In this document: piece after piece, positions 23,115 through 33,690 of the stretch | How the letters are laid out: each line of letters begins with the position of its first letter | How positions within the stretch are numbered: the first letter of the stretch is position 1 | Assembly (NCBI GenBank): GCA_024138025.1 | Contig: JAMXBD010002499.1 | Span: 1 to 64,000, forward strand | Reading direction: 5' to 3' | DNA length: 64,000 nucleotides | From: Combretum micranthum | Taxonomy: Eukaryota; Streptophyta; Magnoliopsida; Myrtales; Combretaceae | The notes under the pieces: model-generated | What the model was told of the DNA's origin: nothing | What the model saw: the letters and a program-made list of their open reading frames with translations, nothing else | The model's database searches: none | Made by a program: the position numbers and the translations under genes

Positions 23115-23906
23115 TTGCAAATGAGCAAATCAGTTTCTCATCTGAAGAACTGGGAGAAAGGGGATCAACATAACAAAGCCCTCTTCATTGTAGTCAAAAG
23201 CTGTGGAAAGGTCATCTCTCGAGTATTAGTTGACAACGGTTCCTCTTTGAATGTATGCCCCTTAGCCACTTTAGCCTATTGGGGATTGAACCGTCAGACA
23301 TCAAACAAGCTCTACTGTGGTTCGTGCTTTTGATGGGTCAAAAAGGGATATAATAGGTGAAGTGGAGTTTGAAGTTACCATCGGGCCTCAAACTTTCATT
23401 ATTCCTTTCCAAGTAATTGATATCCCCAGAACATTCAATCTGCTGTTGGGAAGACCATGGATCCATGCTGCCAGGGCAATACCATCAAGCCTGCACCAGA
23501 AGTTAAGTTCATAGCCAATGGTCATCACTGTTATGGGAGAACAGGATTATGCCATTTACAAAGAGACGGCTGTCCCTTACATTGGAAAAGAAGGAGAAGA
23601 AGACTTCGGGCTCCAAATGTTTGACGAAGTCTGCATGATGAATGATGAAAAAGAAGCTCAGGTGGGAACCTTTGGACTGGGTTATTCCCCCACTTGTGCT
23701 GAAGTGGCAGAAATGAAAAACCAAATGAGAAGGAGGAAGCTCGACAAGGAGTATGATCCAATCATCAAAATCCCTCACATCAGCCATTCCTTTCCAAAGC
23801 CACATCATATCCAGCAGCCAGATGATATCAAAGAAGATGCTTCATCCAAAGAAATGATCTTGAGAAATTGGTTCTCTGTGCCTTGCGCTAGTATTAAGTC
23901 TTTTAA
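23115..23906 (+). pseudogene. Aspartic protease of H, up to intron donor
   Basis: Cleaves Gag-Pol. The active site reads VLVDNGSSLNV (about 23227-23260), the D-N-G form known from Tat/Ogre proteases. The flap/second half includes TFNLLLGRPWIHAA near 23430-23475. A frameshift between 23310 and 23330 and another near 23495 separate three pieces. The last piece (23518-23906) runs open to a GT donor that overlaps the stop at 23908. Confidence 0.8.
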
Positions 23907-24061
23907 GTAAGAACTTATCTAAGACTAGATTTGTGTTTTGTGTTTTTCAGTATTATGTGATGCTCAAATAAGTGTACTTAAACACCGTCCCAGTTTAATG
24001 AAATTTATTTCCGTTTGTGCTTTCACATATTCTCATACATTCCTCATTCATATTCAACCAG
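23907..24061 (+). other. Intron candidate between protease and reverse transcriptase of H
   Basis: 155 nt with donor AA|GTAAGA and acceptor CAACCAG|A, T- and A-rich inside. The upstream frame ends two bases into a codon and the downstream frame starts at the third, so removal joins the protease frame to the reverse transcriptase frame without a stop; unspliced RNA stops at 23908-23910. An intron at this place is an established feature of Ogre elements. An alternative acceptor at 23950 would leave a stop within three codons. Confidence 0.75.
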
Positions 24062-25340
24062 ATTCGACAATTGTGATGAAGTTCAGGGATATCTCGCGCG
24101 TATAATTAATGAAAATATCAATATCACCTCTAACTCTACTGGGTTAGACATTGAAGATGATATTGATTATCAATTTAGAACACAAGAAATTTGGCAAAAT
24201 TTTGAACAAGGAAGGATTGAAATTCCCGAAACCATTGAAGTGATTAATTTGGGAACAAGCGAAAACCCTAGGAATCTGAGGATAGGGGGAAAATTGCCTG
24301 AGAGCACGGCACAAGATTTAACCAAGTTACTAACCGAATACTTGGATGTTTTTGCATGGTCGTATAGCGATATGCCCGGTTTAGACCCATCCATTGTGGT
24401 TCACAAATTGCCAAAAGGAGGATTTTAAACCTAAAAAGCAAAAATTAAGGCGATTTAGGCCAGATTTACTCCTCCAAATCAAGGATGAAGTAAAAAAGTT
24501 GCTTGAAGTAGGATTCATTGAGGTTTCTGATTATTCGGATTGGGTATCAAATAGTGTGCCAGTACTTAAGAAAAACGGGAAAGTAAGAATCTGTGTGGAT
24601 TTCAGAGATCTAAACAAAGCAACCCCGAAAGATAATTTCCCGTTGCCTCACATTGATGTTTTAGTGGACAATACCGCTGGAAATCATCTATTTTCATTCA
24701 TGGATGGATTTTCAGGGTATAATCAGATATTAATGGCCGAAGAAGATAAGGTCAAAACCACATTCGTTACAGCCTGGGGAACCTTTTGTTACAAAGTCAT
24801 GCCTTTTGGTCTCAAGAATGCCGGGGCAACTTATCAACGAGCAATGCTTGCTATACTTCATGATATGATGCACAAAGAGGTGGAAGTATATGTAGATGAC
24901 ATGATCGCCAAGACAAAGGAAGGAGAGGATCATGTAGTGGTGTTAAGGAAGCTTTTTGAAAGATTAAGGAAGTTTCAGTTGAAATTGAATCCAGAAAAAT
25001 GCACTTTCGGAGTGACATCTGGAAAATTATTAGGATTCATGGTTAGCCAAAAAGGGATAGAAATCGATCCTGATAAGGTCAAGGCAATTCAGGATTTACC
25101 TCCACCAAAAACATTAAAAGAAATCAGAGGCCTCTTGGGAAGATTGAATTACATTGCTCGATTCATATCACAGTTGACTGATAAGTGCCAACCGCTGTTT
25201 AAACTGCTGAAGAAGAATGCCCTAATTGAATGGAATGACGAATGTGAAAAAGCCTTTAATCGGATAAAGCAATATCTGACGAATCCACCAGTACTGGTTA
25301 CTCCAAAACCGGGGAAACCGTTGTTCTTGTATTTGACGAT
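24062..25340 (+). pseudogene. Reverse transcriptase of H
   Basis: Copies the element RNA into DNA. The first 120 codons (24062-24425) are a linker with TEYLDVFAWSYSDMPGLDP, usual before gypsy reverse transcriptase. One indel near 24415 shifts into the main frame (24430-25490): fingers GKVRICVDFRDLNKATPKDN (24579-24638), [16 protein letters not shown] (about 24799-24846), the catalytic YVDD at 24889-24900, and thumb LRKFQLKLNPEKCTFGV. Length and order are normal for the family; apart from the shift at 24415 the domain looks intact. A second shift in A-runs near 25380 leads into RNase H. Confidence 0.92.
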
Positions 25341-25740
25341 TCTTCCTGAATCCATGGGTTGTGTGCTCGGGCAAAAAGATGAGAGGAAAAAAAAGAGCTG
25401 TTTATTACAGCAAGAAATTCTCAAATGGAGAACAAAAGTATTCAGAGATAGAAAAGACCTGCTGTGCATTAGTATGGGTTATGCACAGACTTAGGCAGTA
25501 TACGCTCTTCTACTCGATCGAGTTGATTACGAAGCATGATCCATTGCGATACTTGGCAAGCAAACCGGCTTTGGTTGGTCGAATCTCGAAATGGCAGATG
25601 CTGCTTTCTGAATTTGATATCACTTATGTAAGTCAAAGTTCAGTCAAAGGACAAGTTTTAGCTGATCAAATTGCAGAAAGCCCAGTTGATGATGAAGAAT
25701 TAAAGGAACAAGATCAGTTTCCAGATGAAGGTATCAGGAT
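25341..25740 (+). pseudogene. First (gypsy-type) RNase H of H
   Basis: Frame reading YYSKKFSNGEQKYSEIEKTC (25398-25457) through KWQMLLSEFDITYV, the usual connection from reverse transcriptase in gypsy elements. In Tat-lineage elements this domain tends to lose catalytic residues and act as a connection, with activity in the second RNase H; the reading here agrees but I did not test each residue. Confidence 0.8.
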
Positions 25741-26200
25741 AGCAGAAACAGAAGCCGAAAGCAACAGTTGGAAGTTGTATTTCGATGGAGCAGCCAATGT
25801 ATACGGGTGTGGAATAGGGCAGTCCTCATCTCACCAAAGAAGAACAGTTCCCGGCATCAGCCAGATTAATGTTTCCTACACAAATAATGTAGCGGAATAC
25901 GAGGCATGCATCATGGGATTAGAAATGGCAATTCAAATGAATATCGAGGAGCTCGAAGTGTTTGGAGATTCATCACTTATCATTTTCCAAACTCGAGGCG
26001 AGTTCAAAACTAAGGATCCCAAGTTGATTCCTTATCATAATCACTTGGCTGAGTTAGCAGGAAGATTCAAAGAAATTTCCTTCACTTATGTGCCAAGAAC
26101 TCAGAATCAATTTGCTGATGCATTGGCTACTCTGGCCTCTTTAATCCAATTCACTGAAGGAGCAAGAATACAACCTTTGCAAGTCCGAATAAGAAGTGAA
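25741..26200 (+). pseudogene. Second (archaeal-type) RNase H of H
   Basis: WKLYFDGAANVYGCGIG (about 25770-25820) holds the first acidic residue, NVAEYEACIMGLEMAI (about 25888-25935) the Glu, EVFGDSSLII the next Asp, and ADALATLASL (about 26110-26140) the last. A second RNase H of this type is the hallmark of the Tat/Ogre lineage. It is continuous in frame within 25361-27103, with no stop. Confidence 0.9.
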
Positions 26201-27483
26201 CCTGCATTCTGTGCTGTGATTGAGTCAAGTGAACCATGGTTTCAAGATATCAAAATTTTCTTGCAAACAGGTAGCTATCCTGAGTGTGCTACAAAAAAGG
26301 ATCAGAAATCATTGAGGCGTCTGGCAAGTCATTTCTTGTTAAGTGGAGATACCTTATACAGAAGGTCGTTTGATACAACCCTGTTGAGATGTGTAGATGA
26401 AAAAGAAGCTCAAAAACTAATGGAAGAAGTTCATGAGGGAGTATGTGGACCTCATATGAACGGATATATGCTAGCTAAAAAGATTATGAGGCTAGGATAT
26501 TTCTGGTTAACCATGGAATCGGACTGTATCAAACATGTGAGATCTTGTCATTTATGTCAAATTTACGCAAACAAGATAAATGCTCCTCCGAAGGAATTAC
26601 AGTCAATGTCGACACCGTGGCCTTTCTCAATGTGGGGAATAGATGTAATTGGGCCAATTTCGCCAAAAGCTTCAAATGGTCATCGATTCATACTAGTTGC
26701 AATCGATTACTTCACCAAGTGGGTTGAAGCCGCTTCATACGCCAGTGTGACGAAAGCCGTTGTGGTGCGATTCATCAAAAGAGATATCATTGCTCGATAT
26801 GGAACTCCAGAAAGTATCGTTACCGATAATGGTACAAATCTGAACAACAATGCAATGACTGATTTATGTCAGCAATTCAAGATTAAACACCGAAATTCCA
26901 CTCCATATCGCCCACAGATGAATGGAGCAGTAGAAGCCGCCAACAAAAACATCAAGAGAATCATTGAGAAGATGACAATTGCATACAAGGATTGGCATGA
27001 AATGCTCCCATTAGCATTGATGGCGTATCGAACTTCTGTAAGAGTGTCAACTGGGGCAACGCCTATTCCCTGGTATATGGAACTGAAGCCGTTTTACCAG
27101 TAGAAGTTGAGATTCCTTCACTCCGAGTATTGGCTGAAACAGAGCTCGAAGAAGCTGAATGGGTTAGACAAAGGATTGAACAGTTAAATCTTTTAGATGA
27201 AAAAAGATTGACTGCCATGTGTCATGGGCAATTATATCAACAAAGGATGGCTAGAGCATTTAATAAGAAAGTCAAGCCAAGAAATTTCCAAGAAGGTGAT
27301 TTGGTTCTGAGAAAAATACTGCCAAATGTGCAAGATTCCAGGGGAAAGTTCACACCAAATTATGAAGGACCATACATAGTGAAGAAGGTCTTGTCGGGAG
27401 GAGCATTAATCCTTTCCCAAATGGATGGACCCGATTTAAAGGATCCTGTGAACTCAGATGCTGTAAAGTTGTATTATCCTTGA
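26201..27483 (+). pseudogene. Integrase of H
   Basis: Inserts the cDNA. The zinc-binding part has HEGVCGPHMNGYMLAKK..SCHLCQ (about 26430-26560), HHCC type. The core begins at GIDVIGPI (first Asp), then IVTDNGTNL (second Asp, about 26817-26845) and NGAVEAANKN (Glu, about 26920-26950). After a frameshift near 27060 the C-terminal part continues (27110-27483) with NFQEGDLVLRKILP and a GPYIVKKVL beta region, ending at TGA 27481-27483. No chromodomain, as expected for Tat. All catalytic residues appear present. Confidence 0.9.
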
Positions 27484-27846
27484 TCAATAAAATTTGTCAT
27501 TTCAAATGATCAATTGATTTTATTTTAATTAATTATAAGCAAAGTTGATATCCCTGAAATTCTCTGAAGTCGGATCAAAGCCTGACCCACAAAATTCTTC
27601 CAAATAATTACAACCAAACACCATTTGAATCATCAGACAAAGAAATTTGAGCATCTTATAATGCTGAATAATGCGTTTATACAGTTTGGTCTGTTGATTG
27701 TTCTTATTTTAAAAGAAAATATTACTGCAAGGATAACTAATTTTGATAGAAAATTGAGCATGCTTTTTATCATCAATGTTGATATGGAACCAAAATTATC
27801 ATAAAAAAACTCCCAGTGGACTAAAAATTCACAAGTACCCCTCAGT
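27484..27846 (+). other. Start of 3' untranslated region of H
   Basis: AT-rich non-coding sequence after the integrase stop. No gene. It leads into the repeat- and hairpin-rich segment. Confidence 0.7.
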
Positions 27847-27868
27847 CTAGACTCGACAGATAGTCTAG
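27847..27868 (+). repeat. Hairpin with CGACAGAT loop, upstream copy
   Basis: CTAGACT (27847-27853), loop CGACAGAT, AGTCTAG (27862-27868): a perfect 7-bp stem. It belongs to the same repeat as the five hairpins at 28805-28965, from which it is separated by the 33-bp array, so the array probably expanded within the hairpin series. Confidence 0.75.
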
Positions 27869-27872
27869 TACT

Positions 27873-28570
27873 GACCAAATACAAAATCCATCCTTTAGAG
27901 ATGGTGACCAAATACAAAATCCATCCTTTCGAGATGGTGACCAAATACAAAATCCATCCTTTAGAGATGGTGACCAAATTCAAAATCCATCCTTTAGAGA
28001 TGGTGACCAAATACAAAATCCATCCTTTAGAGATGGTGACCAAATTCAAAATCCATCCTTTAGAGATGGTGACCAAATACAAAATCCATCCTTTCGAGAT
28101 GGTGACCAAATTCAAAATCCATCCTTTAGAGATGGTGACCAAATAAAAATCCATCCTTTAGAGATGGTGACCAAATACAAAATCCATCCTTTAGAGATGG
28201 TGACCAAATTCAAAATCCATCCTTTAGAGATGGTGACCAAATACAAAATCCATCCTTTAGAGATGGTGACCAAATTCAAAATCCATCCTTTAGAGATGGT
28301 GACCAAATACAAAATCCATCCTTTAGAGATGGTGACCAAATTCAAAATCCATCCTTTAGAGATGGTGACCAAATTCAAAATCCATCCTTTAGAGATGGTG
28401 ACCAAATACAAAATCCCTCATTAGAGATGAGACCAAATTCAAAATCCATCCTTTAGAGATGGTGACCAAATTCAAAATCCATCCTTTAGAGATGGTGACC
28501 AAATTCAAAATCCATCCTTTAGAGATGGTGACCAAATACAAAATCCATCCTTTAGAGATGGTGACCAAAT
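27873..28570 (+). repeat. 33-bp tandem repeat array in 3' region of H (about 21 units)
   Basis: Unit of 33 bases starting GACCAAATAC and ending GAGATGGT. Units with ATAC and ATTC alternate through much of the array, giving a 66-bp higher-order period. Each unit contains CCATC-7 bases-GATGG, able to form a small hairpin. Two units have small deletions (near 28145 and 28420). Because 33 is a multiple of three the array is open on both strands; this is not a gene. Tandem repeats in this place are known in Ogre elements and can seed satellite DNA. Confidence 0.95.
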
Positions 28571-28800
28571 TTAGAGACCTATTCATTCAAGATGGTGATC
28601 AAGACCAAATTCAAATCCTTCTTCCCAAGATGGTGATCAAGACAAAATTCAGAAACCCATCCATCCAAGAGGGTAATCAAGACAAAATTCAGAAACCCAT
28701 GATGATCAAGATCAAATTTAGAAATCCATCCATTCCAGATGGTGACCAAGACCAAATGACCAAAGCAAAGCCCATAGGTCTGACAGATGACCTAGCAGTT
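28571..28800 (+). repeat. Degenerate 38-40-bp repeats next to the 33-bp array
   Basis: Four to five imperfect units built on GATGGTGATCAAGACCAAATTC with variable tails. They share the GATGGTGA..CCAAAT core with the 33-bp unit plus an inserted TCAAGA stretch, so they look like an older or parallel form of the same repeat. Confidence 0.75.
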
Positions 28801-28804
28801 TTCT

Positions 28805-28965
28805 AAATCTAGACCAGACAGATGGTCTATCAGTCTAGGGCCGACAGATGGCCCATCATTTTTCAAAGTCTAGACCCGACAAATGGTCTATTAGTTTTTA
28901 AGTCTAGGTCCGACAGTTGACCTAGCGAATCTCAAAGTCTAAACTCGACAGATGGTTTAGCACAA
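28805..28965 (+). repeat. Array of five hairpins with conserved CGACAGAT loop
   Basis: Five imperfect tandem units of 26-36 bases. Stems: TAGACC/GGTCTA (28810-28829), GGGCC/GGCCC (28838-28854), TAGACC/GGTCTA (28871-28890), CTAGGTC/GACCTAG (28904-28925), CTAAACT/GGTTTAG (28939-28960, one U-G pair). Loops are AGACAGAT, GACAGAT, CGACAAAT, CGACAGTT, CGACAGAT. Stem bases vary in pairs while the loop is nearly fixed. Confidence 0.8.
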
Positions 28966-29068
28966 CATAAAAATCTCTTTATTGAAAATAAAATTTGGGA
29001 GGAGAAGCTAAGCAAAAATTGGTTATATTTTTGTCTTTGTGGTAAAAGTTTTGTTCAAACTTTACCAC

Positions 29069-29081
29069 AAAGAGGGGCAGC
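29069..29081 (+). promoter_or_regulatory. Polypurine tract of H
   Basis: AAAGAGGGGCAGC directly before the right LTR; a purine-rich primer for plus-strand DNA. The core is AAAGAGGGG. Confidence 0.8.
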
Positions 29082-29221
29082 TATAGACACCCAATTTTTG
29101 CCCAATTAATTAAGGCTTAAATTCATAAAGTTAATTAAACAAAATCTTCATTTGTTTAATTAAACTCATTTTTTCCAAAAGCCTTAATTAAGTTGAGTTG
29201 GCTAAGTGATCACAGGCCAAA

Positions 29222-29286
29222 TGGCCTGTTGGTTAAACACATTGACCCAAACACATACCCAAGCTCAAGGACCCAGGTTCAAACCC
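29222..29286 (+). promoter_or_regulatory. tRNA-like A and B boxes in 3' LTR of H
   Basis: TGGCCTGTTGGT and GGTTCAAACCC kept exactly as in the left LTR while nearby bases differ by small indels. Confidence 0.5.
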
Positions 29287-30231
29287 TAGCAAAGGCAAAT
29301 TTTGCCTTTTTATCATCTCATATATTTTGCCTTCTCAAAGTGACTTTTTGCCTTACTTTGCATCAATTTCTAACTAACAAAACATCATTAATTGTTAAAA
29401 TTGATGATGCAATTGCAAAGTAGACATGGAATATGAAAGATCAATACACAATTCATGTGTAAAAACAAACCAAAAGTCACAAAATTCATGCTAAAAAAAT
29501 TGGGAAAAAATACAATTTATAAAGCATTCAATTGCACATAAATGAGGAGTTACAAGAATTGATAAAATTAGATGATTCATCTACCCACATTGAATGATTT
29601 GATGAAGAATATGAAAGATCAATCATCAATTTATCAGTTTGAAACAAATTAAACACGAATTATTGAATTAAATTCGTGCAAACAAAGAGGCAAAAATCGA
29701 TTTATTTCTGAAACAGTATGAAACGTAAAATTGAGCTTGCAACCTATAAATAGGGAGTACTAGGATCAAAAGGCACAACTCAATTTCAAGAAGCACACAT
29801 ACAATAAGTTCAATTCGAGATTTTCGAATTTAGAGTTTAGGATTCGAATTTTTAAATTCGAAATGATTTGATCAGATTTGGATCAAATTGAGTGTATTAT
29901 TAGAAACGAATTTTGATTGTTTTAGTGTGTTTGGATTTGATCAAATTAATCAAAATCATCTCTGCAAATTTTCTTTTTATTTTTTAAAAAACGACCGCCT
30001 GCGATCACCACCTCGAACCGCCGTCCACGGTGGTTCTAGGCGCAATCCACCACCGCCACCAGCTGCGGCTCCTCCACAGGAATCGGGCCGACAAACTCCC
30101 AACCACCGCCAACCACCAGAGCCGCCGGAATCCTCCTCGAAAAGCCGCGACTTCGTCTTCTTCGCCCGATCGGGTCGGATCCGACCCGAAAATCTGAAGT
30201 CCAACCCGCCCCTGGTCAACGGTCAACGGTC

Positions 30232-30655
30232 AGCCCAGATCAAACGGTCCAGATTCAATCATCCAGATCAGACGGTCTAGATTTGATCAACCAGATCAGA
30301 CGGTCCAGATTCAATCATCCAGATCATACGGTCCAGATTTGATCAAGCAGATCAGTGGCCCAGATTCAATCATCCAGATCAGACGGTCCAGATTTGATCA
30401 AGCAGATTAGCGGCCCAGATTAAATCATCCAGATCAAACGGTCCAGATTTGATCAGTCCAGATCAACGGCCCAGATTTGATCAAGCAGATCAGACGGCCC
30501 AGATTCAATCAAGAAGACCAACGGTCCAGATTCAATCACCCAAATCAGACGGCCCAGATTTGATCAAAGTGATTAACGCCCCAGATTAAGTCAACGAGAT
30601 CAGACGGCTAGAATCAGTCATCAGATCAGACGATCCAGATCGCGTCCGCTTGATC
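30232..30655 (+). repeat. 28-bp minisatellite in 3' LTR of H
   Basis: Same unit as at 17296-17640 but with about three more copies. The gain or loss must postdate insertion, or arose by template slippage during reverse transcription. Confidence 0.85.
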
Positions 30656-30954
30656 CAACGGCCCAGGTCAATCCGCATTATTTTATTAATATTTTATTAT
30701 ATAATTAATTTCAGAAAATAGTAAAAAATAGCAAAAAATTTATAAAAATTCATAAAAAATTCAAAAAATCCAGAAAATAAAAATAATTATTTTTCATATA
30801 AATTTATTTTTTTGATATTTTTGAATATTTTTAATATGTATTTATACATAGATTGCTTTTAGAAATGCATAATTTGATGCATAAAAAATAATTTTAATAT
30901 ATTGTAAAATATTTTTAATGTGTTTGAATTTATATGATGATTATCTAAAAAAAA

Positions 30955-30968
30955 TATATATATAAAAA

Positions 30969-31012
<44 letters not shown>
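30955..31012. repeat. TAA-run microsatellite in 3' LTR of H
   Basis: A run of about fifteen TAA triplets following a short TA and A stretch; longer than its left-LTR partner. Confidence 0.85.
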
Positions 31013-31017
<5 letters not shown>

Positions 31018-31789
31018 TTGGATTTTCCAAAACCAAAATAAAAAAATGATTTTTGGACTTAAAAAATTATATTTTCATGAAATGAAAATTAATTGATTAG
31101 ATCATAGGATCATCAAAAAAGATTTTCATAAAAATTCAAAATTTAATGAACTTAAAGTAAAATAGTTCAAAAAAAAAATTGATCAACAAATTAAAGTTCT
31201 TTTTAAAAGAACTACGTTTTGTCTGATCTCGATTAGCGAGTACGTAGGCACCTGAGGGACGACATTAAAAAATGAAAAAAATTTTTTTTGTTTTTTTTTG
31301 TGAATAAATATTTTGTAAATATAAGATGTTTTTGTTGATATTCATATTGAAAAAATAAAAAAAATGAATAAAAGCACATAAAAAATAAAAATGAATGATT
31401 TGACTTGTAAATATTTCTGTTATAATATATTATTTGAGTTTTTTTTTTAGCATATAAAGGATAGATTATTAATTTAAAATTCCGAAAGTGGTAACCAATT
31501 TGGTTTTAATAGGTTAGCCCTCCGAATCCATGATATCTGGTTTTTAAAAAGTTTGTTTTTTTTAAATCAAATTTTTTTCGCAGACTAGTAGCTAAGTTAG
31601 GATCAACCGACCCATTGATCTTAGCTTTTATTTTTTCCCGATTTATATCGGGTGGCGACTCTAAATCATTTTCAAAAATTAAAATTTTTCTTAACCCCTA
31701 GTCGAGGATTCATGTTAAATGGGTTCGGGTTTAATGTGAATCGGGTTAGGAGAAATGAACCAGATTAGTGGGAAAATCCAGGCTCGACA

Positions 31790-31794
31790 TGAAT
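31790..31794. repeat. Target site duplication TGAAT, right of H
   Basis: Matches 16131-16135 exactly. Confidence 0.93.
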
Positions 31795-31889
31795 TATAAA
31801 ATTTCTTGGACAAATAATTAAAACATATGCAATGAATACAAGAAATCGCAGTCGCCGAAAATCAAGTTTATCAAAAGAAAACTCTATCT

Positions 31890-31903
31890 CCGTTTTGATA
31901 CCA
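31890..31903 (-). promoter_or_regulatory. Met-tRNA-type primer site of an old minus-strand element
   Basis: On the minus strand TGGTATCAAAACGG, close to the TGGTATCAGAGC of methionine initiator tRNA priming. It lies four bases from a TGTAATATC motif (31908) that would be the end of a minus-strand 5' LTR reading rightward. This suggests that H inserted into the leader of an older element. Confidence 0.4.
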
Positions 31904-31907
31904 TAAA

Positions 31908-33190
31908 TGTAATATCATAATATGGAAAAATATATTAACGATTCCACTCTATAAAATAAATAATTAATTACTTTATTTCTTAGATGAATAACTAAACTTA
32001 CATGGTACATCCAAAAGACCCTAATTACATAAAACAAATTTTAATAACGTATATGCTTTAAATAAATTTTGGTCCCTTATCAACCAAAAAAAAAAAAAGA
32101 ATGATATATATTTATATATATTTTGATTCATTTGATCTTTAACTTGTCAATTGAAGTAAAAAAAAAAAAAAAAAAATGAAAGTCAATCATAAACCAAAAC
32201 TATCAGTTTCGCACCTAAGAGGCTTTGCATGCGAAGTCTGAAAAGTGTAAAACTTTCTCAATATTATCTAGTTCCCATGTAACAAAATACTTATAATCCA
32301 ACTAAACTAAAATATTACTTTCCTGTCCCCAAGTCCATATGCTACCAGCCCCTTTCCATTTAACCGTTGACGAAAGGAACAGGCATGTGAAGATCCTCAA
32401 ATCAAGAATAACAGTACACCTAGGCTGATCCTTCAACTTTGGCTTCACCCACACGGAAAGGAAATCCATCCAGATTTTATTCTTTTCCTATACGCCAGCT
32501 GCATGAGATGACATTATCCTATATTTTACCATTCAGGTCTTCCACTTTTCTAGGTACGAGGGTCTCAATCCTCTGTCTATGATTTTAGCTCTAGTTTTCC
32601 CCATCCTTCCGCGCAATGCCTTCCACCGATCCAAAAGCAAACAACAACACACACATTTCCTTATTTTCTTCTAGCCAACTCATCCTTGTTATTTCTTCTT
32701 ATCTTTTGTTTTATTTTCATCTGCTAAACGTTAAGCTTTCATTTTCTTACGATTCCTAGCCTAGATCACGCCAGTTTACCATCCTCCCTTGTATCTTTCT
32801 TTTTCTAATTTAACTTTTCTCCACCCGAACACATCTTCAACGATTTGTACATAGTCCGATTTTGGCACTGGTTACTCCCTTTGAAAAATATTAGTTCAAT
32901 GCAAGTTTTCATCGAGTTAATATCGAAAACGAGATACAAAACTTGCTTTGTGACGGTACGTTCGAACTATCTTTTTCCTTGTCTAATTAGATGATTTATT
33001 CTTCTAATATATGTTAGATAACTTACTGTATTACTATTTAGTAATCCTTCTATGTAATTGGAAAATAAAAATAAAAATAAAAATAAACCCTTCAAAGCAA
33101 ATCCACCTCAATTCTCCTATCTATTCTTTTGGCCGACACAACATATAGTAACGTGAATATAGTTTTTACACTGGTTATGGCTACTCGTAA

Positions 33191-33228
<38 letters not shown>

Positions 33229-33657
33229 CTGTTTCTCATGATTGATAGGTACTATCATTAATTTTCTTTGATCTTTAATGTCGAGCATTTCCCCTGGAGT
33301 CCTGAGTGGGTCTCTAGAAAATTTATTGATTAGCCCTGTGATGAATATTATAAAACTTTGATGGAAAAGAGAAATATTTTCTTCCTTTCCTTTCAAAATA
33401 ATCAACACACACCTTTTGATCATAGTATAGTTGAGAGTCTGTGGAATAAGAAGTCCTTAAAAGTCAAATAATAAATTTCTTTTATATTTTCGGGGTGATC
33501 ATAATCATTTTATTGAATAATATTAAATATAGTCTTCCGTATGATGTTGTTGAATAAAATTTTATACAAAACTTACCTATGTTAACATTACGGGCATTGA
33601 AAACAAATATGAAAGGAACATCATGTTTTCTTTTATAACGTGGCCGAACCATGTTTG

Positions 33658-33690
<33 letters not shown>

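Larger units (their letters stand above)
16136..31789 (+). mobile_element. Element H, complete Ogre/Tat-type Ty3/gypsy retrotransposon
   Basis: 15654 bp with two LTRs, flanked by TGAAT on both sides (16131-16135 and 31790-31794). Order: LTR, tRNA-Arg-type primer site, ORF1, gag, protease, intron candidate, reverse transcriptase, RNase H, second (archaeal-type) RNase H, integrase, a tandem-repeat 3' region, polypurine tract, LTR. The extra ORF1 before gag, the intron between protease and reverse transcriptase, the second RNase H and repeats after integrase are together known marks of the Ogre/Tat lineage. No chromodomain. All ORFs carry a few frameshifts but few stops, and the two LTRs look close, so insertion is fairly recent and activity is lost. 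Confidence 0.93.
29082..31789 (+). repeat. 3' LTR of element H
   Basis: 2708 bp. It opens TATAGACACC, so the terminal TG has become TA, and ends GGCTCGACA. It carries the same parts as the 5' LTR: tRNA-like A box 29222-29233 and B box 29276-29286, TATA box 29745-29752, GC-rich block 29990-30230, minisatellite 30232-30655, TAA run about 30955-31012. Differences from the left LTR are scattered substitutions and repeat-length changes. Confidence 0.95.

Noticed and set aside
27873..28570. CRISPR-like direct repeats
   Set aside because: Units are contiguous tandem copies with no unique spacers, in a plant retrotransposon.
27901..28806. Long frames on both strands repeating an 11-residue unit
   Set aside because: They come from the 33-bp tandem repeat, which is a multiple of three without stops; no start context, no family, and both strands are open alike.
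32220..32900. Possible host gene exon in the less AT-rich stretch
   Set aside because: No long frame, no recognisable protein motif and no coherent splice pattern on either strand.
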